Shown piece after piece: positions 47,894 through 57,220 of a stretch of 64,000 nucleotides of DNA; within the stretch, counting starts at the first letter, position 1, and each line of letters opens with the position of its first letter. The translations under genes and the position numbers were made by a program. Below the pieces are notes generated by a model, which was not told the DNA's origin, did not search any database, and saw only the letters and a list, made by a program, of their open reading frames with translations. This DNA comes from Bromus sterilis (Eukaryota; Streptophyta; Magnoliopsida; Poales; Poaceae): positions 6,944,001-7,008,000 of the forward strand of contig OX465596.1 in NCBI GenBank assembly GCA_950022295.1, read 5' to 3'.

Positions 47894-49369
47894 CTAGGAA
47901 ATGGACTGGAAGATCTCAGGGAACACAATGTTCCTTGTCTGAGAACCAGTTTCATCACTGTCATCTTTGATCAAGATCTTTAGCGCTTTCTTTGAAGTAA
48001 CACGAGATATTGCGACATATAGCTGCCCGTGAGTGAACACAGGGGTATCCAAGTATAGACCGACACAAGAAAGAGTTTGACCCTGGCTTTTGTTAATAGT
48101 CATTGCATACGATACTCTAATAGGGAATTGGCGATGATGCAAAGTAAATGACCATCTAGGTTGTTTAGAAGTCAAGCATATTCTTGGGATGAAAACAACA
48201 TCACCTATGTTTGAACCAGTCATGACAATTGCTTCAATAACCTTGTCAGCGAGTTTAGTAATTATGAGCCGTGTGCCATTACACAGGCCAGTTGATTGAT
48301 TCAAATTCCTCAAAAGCATAATGGGAACGCCTACTTTGAGGAGTAACCTATGATAAGGAAAGTTGTTGATCTTTATCCCATTTAAATACTCAACAGGATA
48401 GAAAGCATCCTGGTTGCGAACTCCATCACTGGCATTACCCATTGAATCACAGCTCAGGTATTCTCTCTCACTGGTTGGTACTAAAGACAGTACATGTTCA
48501 TTTATTTTTTCAGCTACTTCATTTGTTGGTGTTAAAATTGCCCTTTCTCTCAAGTAGGCAGCATCAGAGTACCTAGCAGTAATGTCTGTGTACACAGTTT
48601 GAACTATGGCATCGATTTTGTCACTGGTTGTGTGTACTAAGAATTCATCAGGGATTCTTATCCAGGACGGAGATGACTCTCCCTCACGTGCGACAGCAGG
48701 CGCTGTGCCATCACCTATGCTTAGTACCCATTGAGCAAAGGAAGCTACATCATTCTGTAGTGGTTGGTTGTTTGTGTGTGCAGTCAACCGCATATTAATA
48801 GTTAGGTGTAAGACCTCAACAATGTTCCAAAGGGGGGAGTTAGTTATTGCAGCAGCAACAACCTGCGCTCGAGACCCACCTTCAATAACTGGTAAGATTT
48901 GTCTAAGATCTCCACCTAAGACAATGACCTTGCCGCCAAAAGCAACCTTTGCTAAATCTGAATTACTGGCAGACATAATATCACGTAAAGAGCGGTCTAA
49001 TGCCTCAAAACATTTACGGTGCGCCATTAGTGCCTCATCCCATATAATTAGGTCAGCAGATTCGATTAAGGCGGACAACATTGTACCCCTTTTAATATCA
49101 CACGCACCATCATCAGTTAATTCAACTGGTATTTTGAACCTGGAATGGGCTGTTCTACCAGCAGGAAAAAGCAAGGCAGCAACCCCTGAGGATGCTACCG
49201 AAAGGACGACCCTTTTATTACCCCTAAGATAAGCATCAAGCGCATTCCAAAGGAATGTTTTGCCTGTACCACCAAAGCCAGATACGAAGAAGAAACCAGA
49301 CTGCCTAGACCCAACACGATCAATTATAGCCGAATAGGCATGCATCTGGTCTTTGTTCAATTTATGCTA
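47894..49369 (-). CDS. PIF1-type helicase part of Helitron transposase
   Basis: An open frame with the PIF1 domain: NKDQMHAYSAIIDRV at the start, Walker A GFGGTGKTF, Walker B IIWDEALM, GGDLRQILPVI (motif with the arginine and Q typical of PIF1), LTINMRL, and the C-terminal DYAMTIN-like segment VSYAMTINKSQGQTL with LYVAISRVTS. It unwinds DNA 5'-3' during rolling-circle transposition. It is in the same frame as the Rep part upstream, separated only by a TAG at 49369-49367. In intact Helitrons the two are one protein, so this stop splits RepHel. The stop of the helicase frame is at 47894. Confidence 0.92.
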
Positions 49370-50800
49370 CATGCTTTCACCCTTTTTTAGAAGTTCTTCA
49401 AAATTAACATCCAGTGCCTCAGAAAGCATATTAGTTTGAATCGAAGCAGTGTACGATGCGGATTTTAAGGGCAATCTATGATCTAGTATGGATGCACTAT
49501 TCTTAGCAAATATAGCAGTCAATTCATCAAGGAGCATGTCCCGTAACGTAACAGGAGGAACAACAAATGAGAAATCATTTCTTAATTGTTGAATTGTACG
49601 CTGGATATCATCGGACAAGTAGAGTTCATACTTTTCAAAAAAAGCATATTCATCATTAATACCACAGTGAAGCATCATTGTAACAAACAATTGGCGTAGT
49701 TGGTTTCCCATACCCCATTTCACAGCTTCATCAAAAGCATTGGACCACTCCATATCATCGCCAAGCAAACCCCTAGCTGCACAAGCTTCTCTAAATGTCG
49801 AGTACACAGTACCGTTATAGGTCCTAACATCTTCATAACACCTAGCACCTTTTACAATCATGAGCAGCATTCTAAGATAGAAAAGCTCTCCACTTGTAGG
49901 ATGCACATAATATATTCTACCGATTCTATCACTTCTTGTTCTAGGAGTCCATTGTTTTTTATCAGCCACCCATGGCCACCTAGTAGGGAAATTACAGTAA
50001 GTTAGAGATCTTGCTGCAGGGTGAAGCCGGTTCGCGACAAACCATTCTGTGAGCATTGTTTTCTGAATCCAAGCATTGCTAACCACAGAATCAAGCGTAG
50101 CTTTTGTGCGGAAGCGTATAATGTGCATATTTAAGAGATGAACAGGTAATCTTTCAACGGAGGGGGTTTTACCATGTATATCAAAGCCATAAACTCTCCA
50201 GAAAGCATCATAGTCAACGATATATCGGCACTCTCTATACTCTTTGATTTCATCTACTGGCTGGTCACCATCACGGCTAATATTTTCGAACAAAGTTTTA
50301 GACTTGTCTGGGCCTTTTGTCACGTACTTGTAGAGGTACTTAATAACATATGTTTTATTACACCATTCCACATTAATGTGGGCCTGAAACTTTTTCAACG
50401 CATCCATGTTATATGGTACCACATGTCTATTATCAAGCCGAACATTATTTTTCATGATAAAACGGCCATTATCAGGACGCCTATACAGAGGAAAGCCACC
50501 CTCATCAATGTTTGTTTCGTCCTGAAAACTTTTTGGAAACTTTTTTGAACAAACCCCCTTTTTCATGCATGGGCACTTAACATTGTCAGCGCCGCAAGGG
50601 CCATGCATCATGAACTCTGCGACAAGAGCATACCCTAAAGGATCCTGTACAGGATCAGGTATCTCAGCCGAGATGTGAGAATCTATAAGAGCCGCCGTCA
50701 CAACCCTATCATCATCTTTCTTTTGCCAAACAAGGATGTGTGCATGGGGCAGACCCCTTTTTTGGAACTCAATAGTATGCAACATTGAAAGTAGGCAAAT
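49367..50800 (-). pseudogene. Rep (HUH) part of Helitron transposase, C-terminal exon
   Basis: Has the catalytic parts of Helitron Rep: TIEFQKRGLPHAHILVW with the H-x-H metal-binding pair, DPLGYALVAEFMMHGPCG, CSKKFPKSF, and KYLYKYVTKG with the two tyrosines spaced for strand cleavage. The downstream part (LPVHLLNMHIIRF, DMEWSNAFDEAVKW) joins the helicase in frame. The exon boundary before FQKRG lacks a clear AG: the intron donor is at 50863-50862 (GTACCTC), but bases before the motif read TTTCA. The frame ends at a TAG (49369-49367). Nicks and joins DNA strands at the element ends. Confidence 0.88.
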
Positions 50801-50863
50801 TACAAAGTAAGCACAATTACAGACACACACTAAAAATAGAAAGATAGGAAGAAAGAGAGGTAC

Positions 50864-52796
50864 CAGCAGCAATAGGCCGAAACGCATTCCCTTTTTTAAT
50901 CCGATGCAGATATTGCATGAGCTTCATATAGTAGATCCTAACAGCTATGTCAGCCCTATCAGTAGCTGTTTGCCCCGGCTCAACAGATTCTAGGATTTCC
51001 AGCCACTTTGGGTTACACGTAAACATTGTGAAAATGTCTGGTGACCCATGGACTCGTGAGACAGCAACAACGTCTTGGAAATTTTCAACCATGTAACGGC
51101 GACCACCGGCATATGCAGAAGGCATGATGTAATTCTTCCCAACCTCAGCCCCATCAACTTTGCCCTCATCCACAGCATCAACGACTCCCTGTAGATTCTC
51201 AGCACGCATTTCCTCATTACACTTAATAATAAAACTAAGCCTACATTCATCGATGCACGCACGTGAATCAACAACAGCCTGGGATGACAAGAGGCCACAG
51301 CAAAGATAAGGGTTGTGTTGGTCTGGCTTGTAATGGGAAACAAAGCAGTAGTAGTCCTGCATTGTCATTTTCACCCTTTTCCCTATATCGTTAGGATCAG
51401 ACCCAATGTAGGGGACACCGAGATGAAACCCACGTTCACCATACGGGAACAAGAGAGGATACTGCAAGGACATATAAGAAGTGTCTAACGAGGAAATGTG
51501 CTGCAGGCAATTGGATCTACTTTGTATGATGAGGTCTCGACACGGTGCCTCCAATGTAAACTCGCCATAAACCAACGCTGCGAGTTCATCTGTCGTGGGC
51601 AAGCTAAACTGTGGGCTATCATTCTCACCAGGAGCAACAAGACGTATTGAAATAACCTCATGCTTATTAGCCTTTAATATCTCGCTAGCTGTACGGAATT
51701 TCTTGACCAATGAATTGTTTGCATCGAGCATCTGCATTAAGCCGGACACAATCTCCTTATCCAACCCAGGGTCTGATTCTTTCTGGTGGTTTAAAGCGTG
51801 TATTCAGTTGGCCACCTCATTTTCTCGGTCATGGATGTATAATTCCGCATATTTAGGGGCATCACCGTCATTTGGAAGCAAGGAACCTATACGATGACAG
51901 ACCTGACCATTGATTTTGAATATTTTTGGCCCTCCCCCATTGTTAATAGTGTGGTCAATTTTTGCCCCCATGGATGTGAAAGCAAACAAACAGTTGTACT
52001 GGCGGATTTGTTTTATGAACTTCGTACTACGGGATGGGCCTTTGTAATCGAGTAAGGAAGCTAAAAAGGGAGGGGGGGTTTGAAGGGCTGGATGAAGACC
52101 TTTCCTGACTTACATCAGTTGTTATAAACAACCCGTCTTTTTGTGATAGCAGACTGTGACTTGACCCTCTCACGCCACCAAAAGCTAGCATGGCAGCAGT
52201 TGCAACGGTAGTCCGGACGTCCATAGTATGATTTCTTGGGATAGAAAGCTAAAGCAGACGGATCAACGGTAAGAACAAAGAACAGAAAGAAAGAAGTAAG
52301 CACTATTAGGGGGATCTTAACCAAGGGGATACCTTTTAATATGTCAACTTCAGCAACAGTAAAACCAACCCACCCAGGCTTCATAGGTGATGCAAGCACG
52401 TGTTCTGAACCAGAAAGTAAAAGGAGAGGCTATATTTTACAGAAGGAACATGTGTACGGGTGGACTAAGCAAACAGGGTAGTATGAACTAACCACCCCTG
52501 TTGTGAGCGCGTAGCCTTTCCAACATGAATTTGCATCTCTTACGATTCCGCGAGGTTTCAACAGGACTAAGGAACGGGAAAAAGACATCGCCTATGGGGA
52601 AACAGGAAGATAAGAACATGCTACGTAGAAAAGACCTAGAAGCGGACATACATGCAGAACATGGTAAGTAGGAGAGAAAAGTGGTAAACGTACGCTTCCT
52701 CTTCCAGTAAACGAGGGGGGCAGCTAGGGGTGCAGGAGGTAAAACAGGGGCGACAAAGCCAGGGCGACGCGGAGGCACAGGACGTCGCCGAGGCAT
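50864..52796 (-). pseudogene. Helitron Rep N-terminal exons
   Basis: Exons fit GT-AG in one phase series: 52796-52694 (MPRRRPVPPRRPGFV..), 52591-52493, 52404-52333, 52248-52114 (KKSYYGRPDYRCNCCHASFWW, the N-terminal cysteine motif of Helitron proteins) and 52060-50864 (Helitron_like_N domain with LLDYKGPSRS, GPKIFKINGQVCHRIG, SLDTSYMSLQYPLLFPYGERG, RVHGSPDIFTMFTCNPKW). Two in-frame TGA codons are seen, at 52117-52115 (where a cysteine is usual) and 51806-51804 (EVAN|stop|IHALN). The gene is therefore inactive unless read through. It continues to the Rep core at 50800. Confidence 0.85.
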
Positions 52797-52961
52797 GCCT
52801 CGAGAACAGAAGCTATATAGCTAAACAAATTGAAGGCATGGAACTGAAACAAACAAAGAACCATGAAGAAGAGAACTCTTATTATAGTTATACCCGGCGA
52901 TGTATACGCTAAGGAAACAAAGTAAACAATTCATGGAAAGATGTGCAATGCCACAGTAAGT

Positions 52962-53031
52962 AACTATAAGGCAGACAAAAGACATCATCAAGAACCAACT
53001 ATAAGGCAGACAAAAGACATCATCAAGAACA
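52962..53031. repeat. 35-bp tandem duplication
   Basis: AACTATAAGGCAGACAAAAG... (52962-52996) is followed directly by an identical copy (52997-53031). Confidence 0.95.
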
Positions 53032-53058
53032 ATAATGCCAATGCGTGTTACTGAGGTC

Positions 53059-53637
53059 CTAGATGTAGTCTACAGACGCCAAAAGACGGGAGTACAAGAA
53101 TGCCAGGTTAGGAGGTGGCTGATACTGTAAGTTATGAACATTATTCGGGGTAACTACAGAGGATCTATACGTGGAAGCATGCGTCCTCTCTAAGGAAGCG
53201 GCATAGCGAACCGCCGATGCAGCAACAATAACGGCAGCATTCCCTGAGTTTCTATAGGATAGGACACACTCATAATTATAGTCCCTGACTATAAAACCAT
53301 AGAGGCCTTGCAAAAATCTTATTGCCTGTAGAGCGGCCTGCTCATACGGAGCTGAGCAAGCCTGAGACCAAAAGAAAAATTTACGTGCCGTGGTTACAAG
53401 GCCATCTACAGGAACATCAATCTCCACACCAGCAAGAACATGTCCATGCCCGTCGATCTCACGCAAGTAGCAAGGCGGTGGCAGTCCGCACTGTAATGCC
53501 ACGGTTTCCAAAATTGGCAAAACGAAGGATACCAGAGCACACATTGCAGGCAAGCTAACAGAGTACACAGTAGTAAGAAAGAATACCAACAATAAGAACA
53601 AAAGAAAGCAAAATGCCACAACACACAGTACACACAC
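53059..53637 (-). CDS. Helitron gene g: dsRBD-like domain, near the 5' end
   Basis: A 192-residue frame whose middle is the family domain: LPILETVALQCGLPPPCYLREIDGHGH, GVEIDVPVDG, SAPYEQAALQAIRFLQGLYGFIVRDYNYECVL, with D-Y-N-Y. The first 25 residues are hydrophobic and read like intron sequence, so the real exon probably starts near 53560. A long tail follows and ends LLASVDYI. It lies upstream of the Rep gene and in the same orientation, while its relatives lie far downstream near the other end. No break seen within the domain. Confidence 0.5.
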   Translation of the reverse strand: MCVLCVVAFCFLLFLLLVFFLTTVYSVSLPAMCALVSFVLPILETVALQCGLPPPCYLREIDGHGHVLAGVEIDVPVDGLVTTARKFFFWSQACSAPYEQAALQAIRFLQGLYGFIVRDYNYECVLSYRNSGNAAVIVAASAVRYAASLERTHASTYRSSVVTPNNVHNLQYQPPPNLAFLYSRLLASVDYI

Positions 53638-53639
53638 AG

Positions 53640-55414
53640 TTAGTACCGATTAGTTATTTGGATATGAAACAAGTGTATGAACTAAATAACTGGAAGAAGC
53701 CTGAACAATAGAAATTAAGGAGGAGTATGAAACCTTAGGAAGACGAGCAGATGAGTGAACTCTAGCAGGAAGTAACCAGCAGATGAGGCAGTTGTTAGTG
53801 AAGGAACCCTGTAGTAGGCACACGCACATGAAAGAAAATATTAAAGCTGTCTCAGCTGAAGAAGGAACAAGAACATACATGGGATGGCAAAGGAAGAATA
53901 TAGAACCTTAGTAAGCTCTTCACAGGGATGGCACAACTGAACGAAGACCCAGTAGATGAGCCGTATGCGGACACGGAATTGGGGAAAAAACCTGCAGCGT
54001 ATGTTCAGACAAGTAGTTAAAGCCAGCATTTTAAACAGAAAGGAGAGCAATAAAGACAAAGTTAAAGCAAGACAAGACAAGCATGGCATGACCATGCGAT
54101 CCTACGTACGAAGTACGACAACAGTAAACCCTAGGCCCACGATGCACGCCAACAGTCCACGAAACCAGGGAAAAATCACCAAGCAAGCAACTCAGGTTTT
54201 CAGACAAGAAGGAGAAGAGCGCAAGCAAAGGCCAACACAGTAAAAGCTGAACGAGGTAGGCATTCTAGGGAAGAGAAGGATATAAGATAGACAAGCCAAC
54301 CAGCAAACTACAAGGAAGAGAACATAGCCTAGATCCAATGGAAGCACCTAACTACAAAGAGCAGCACATAACGGATCTACTATGGCAGGCTCAGCACTAC
54401 AACAGGAACGAACGAGCTAGGCATTTTACCAAACAGTTGCTGAGCAAGGGGCAAAGGGCACGGAAGCGAGCTCACCTCGACAGGAAGCACCGACTCCGTG
54501 CACGAGCGCAACAATGGCCCAAGCGCAGGAATCCTAGAAACCTGATTAGGATGGAAAGAAAGAACAAGCAAACTCAAATCAGGATGAGCTCTGACCAGGA
54601 CCGAGGCAAAAGAACCACAATAGAACCGAAGATGTACCCTCAACCGCACGCAGATGCAGCAGCACGAGCAGTCATGGTGGAGCAAGCGAGTATAGCAAAT
54701 CGGCGCTGGCGGCCCGCCTTTGAGACCAGGGGAAGCAGGTGGGAAGCGTGGGGAGGGGGACTGAGAGCGAGGCAGACGACGAGAGGACGGGTAGCAGGTA
54801 AATAGGACCACGCCGAGCTCACGAACAGTGCGCCTCTCCAGGGCCCAACAGTGCATGGGCGATGTAACTCTTAGAGGACCTCACCACAAGAAAACCACAC
54901 CGCAGACAGGTGTGCCCAGGGGCAATCGGGGCCACACTGGTCAGCGTGATAGGTGTAATCAACCCGCCCGTAAGGACTGGGATGGCGGCATCCAATGACT
55001 AGGCAACCGATGTCCACGCCGGGCAAGTTCGCGCAGCACAACAAAGACCAAGACGAGGCTGACATGCCGGCCCGCACCAGGTAAATGCGAAGGGGCGCAG
55101 CTGGGTCAAACAAGTAGCGGTAAAAAACATTAATGGCACTTGCCGCGATTACCGGGACACGAGCGCATAACAAGCCAACGCAGTTGGATGGGCCAGCAGA
55201 CGCTGAGAGCGAGGACCCACGCAGAACAATGGCCCAGCAGTCACGAGGAAACTACCACAACGCAACGTGCATGAACAATTAACGAGAAGGAACGGCTTGA
55301 TTACTTACCAGTGACGCATACCGTACGAAAACCGGGCTGAACAAACGAACCAGATGGAATTGAGATCGCAGAGGCGCTCGCTATGCGGGTAGCATAGCAA
55401 GGTTTATAGTAGAG
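53640..55414. other. 5' leader of the Helitron
   Basis: No recognised gene. Rich in C/T on the minus strand; open frames such as 54380-54856 have no domain and look like untranslated leader. May contain the promoter and 5' exons of gene g. Confidence 0.4.
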
Positions 55415-55415
55415 A

Positions 55416-56460
55416 ATGCAGAATGATATTGTTTTAAGGATGACAATTTAGAGGAAACGTTTGCTCTGGAACATGTCAAACGCGAACGATTTTATGACAA
55501 CTCGTAGTATAAACACATGTCAACTCGTTACGTTTTCTAGTTTTACGGCAATCGTGTGCTCTGAATTGCCATGCGTTTGTACTGCAGTTGCCATGCAAAT
55601 CGTTCGGAATTGCCATGCCCTGAAGCAAACGTTCGCTCCCTATCATTAGGGTTGTTTTAACACCTCACTAGTCTAGAATAAATGTGATTTATAGAAAACT
55701 TTTGCAATATTGTCTAAATGGAAAGCGTTGTGCTCAAGGCTTGCAAGAGTTCTACTGATGGGCGTAGCAAGAGATCCAGAGTACCTCCTATGTTACGTTG
55801 GTCTCGCCCTAGGTAGTTCAGGCAAGGTCACAAATCGCTTCTCTACCTTTAGTTGTGTACCCGATTTCTAGGGAACATGCTGATCGATCTTCAATCAGAT
55901 TACTTCGATGGCACGACTCGCTGGTTTGCGAGATTCTCCCCCACCTTCGCTAGTTGGTCATGAATTCGACAACCAAACAGTGGCTAGAGAGATCTGTGTT
56001 TGCCGTCTGTTAGACAATCTTGGTTGTTTTGTACGATTGTTTCCTTTAATCTTTCGTGAGATATGTATTTGGATTTTTTTCATGGGGGAGTTTTTTTATG
56101 TTGTTGAGGGAGTTTTTTTTTTTTGAGAAATGTTTTTTTTTTGAGAAATGTTGACGAGGGAGTGTTTGGTTTTATTTTTGAGCATTGAAGGGAGTCTTCG
56201 GCTGATTTCTCCGCGGGCTTGTGTAATGTAAGTAAGTAAGGCCCACGAGCACGCACGGACCAAAACCCACGGCCCACGGAGAGAAAAATGGAAAGATCCA
56301 GCCATTTCTACGCACCACCCCCCAGAAACCCACGATTTCCCGTATCCCGCCCTCGGGACGACCATTCGCGCGGCCGAAGAAGAACATCCGAAGAAGACGA
56401 GGGTATAAACGAGAAAATCGCATATCTTGCGGGCGGAGAGAGAGCACCCCTCACATCAAT
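55416..56460. other. Host sequence between Helitron and nucleolin promoter
   Basis: At about 55432-55640, words like AACGTTTGCTCTGG and an inverted partner (GCAAACGTTCGCTCCC) with repeated TTGCCATG suggest an old inverted-repeat element, not assigned. 56054-56160 has long T runs. No gene recognised in the rest. Confidence 0.4.
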
Positions 56461-56470
56461 CGGGCGGCCC

Positions 56471-56477
56471 TATAAAC
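56471..56477 (+). promoter_or_regulatory. TATA box of the nucleolin gene
   Basis: TATAAAC in CCCTATAAACACCGAGCC, about 750 bases before the ATG because a 605-bp intron lies in the 5'UTR. Confidence 0.7.
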
Positions 56478-56518
56478 ACCGAGCCGCCGCCGCCGCCTGC
56501 CTTCCCCAAACCCTCCCC

Positions 56519-56550
56519 AAAACCCTAGTCGAGCTCGGGGAATTAGGGTT
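56519..56550 (+). promoter_or_regulatory. Pair of telo-box-like motifs in 5' leader
   Basis: AAAACCCTAG at 56519-56528 and its inverse TTAGGGTT at 56543-56550. Telo boxes (AAACCCTA) are common near the start of plant genes for ribosome biogenesis, which fits nucleolin. Confidence 0.5.
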
Positions 56551-57220
56551 CCTCGCCGCCTCCATCCCCGCCGCCGCCGCCGTCAAGCCCCCACCGGTGA
56601 GTCCCTCCTCTCCCTCCCCGTCTCCTCGTCTAGCTCGTGGTTTCGCGCTCCGCCGCGTCGATTGGTAGCCGCGTCGATCGGCGAACTTCGGGCGCTGTTG
56701 ATTCGGCGCCCCGAAGGAGTGGTAGCCCTGGCGGCAGCGTCGCGCCGTAGTGGAGTCGAGTTCATAGCTGCGTCGCCTGTACTACCTGGAAGCGATGTTC
56801 TTGCGTTTGCTGCGAATTGGGCATGTTCGAGTAGTTGTACTTTTTATTAGGACGCTCTCCGATTTTTGGTTTCAGTCTCTACGGGACTGAGCCCTGTCCA
56901 AGTTTCGAGCGGGCAGATTTCAGCACGGGACATGCCCAATTTCGTCTTAGCTATTGATTGATTTTCTAGTACATTGGTTCTGCCTCGTTCTTCTGTGATG
57001 CGTTTATGCGTAGTTGTTGTTGGTGGTAACAGGGCTATACTTGATGTGCTGACAAATTACCCTGAGAAATTGCGTAGCTTTTTTTAGATGGATTATTTTT
57101 CCATTCCAGCCACCAGGGTAGATGGGTGGAGAAGAAATTGTGTGCTTTTTACTGCTGTCTGTGTTCGTTGCCATTAAGTTGACGACCATCTCCTTGTGCA
57201 GGGCTCAGGAAATATTTATC

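Larger units (their letters stand above)
30032..55415 (-). mobile_element. Giant Helitron, about 25.4 kb, with many co-directional genes
   Basis: On the minus strand the 5' end reads TCTCTACTATAAACC (55415 down), the standard plant Helitron start, and the 3' end reads ...CATCTAG at 30032, followed by host T. A perfect 7-bp-stem hairpin (TTGCGCC/GGCGCAA, loop 3) sits 11 bases inside the 3' end. There is no terminal inverted repeat and no target duplication, as expected for rolling-circle elements. The transposase genes lie in the 5' half. The 5' boundary may be off by one base (A|T|TCTC). The genes in order from the 5' end are g, Rep/helicase, RPA1-like, f, B3-like e, d, c, b and a. Confidence 0.88.

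Noticed and set aside
54338..54856. Opposing frames of about 155 codons in the Helitron leader
   Set aside because: No domain, no splice support, both strands open together; taken as untranslated leader.
55432..55640. Named MITE or CACTA family upstream of nucleolin
   Set aside because: Inverted words are visible, but ends and target duplication could not be fixed, so no family was assigned.
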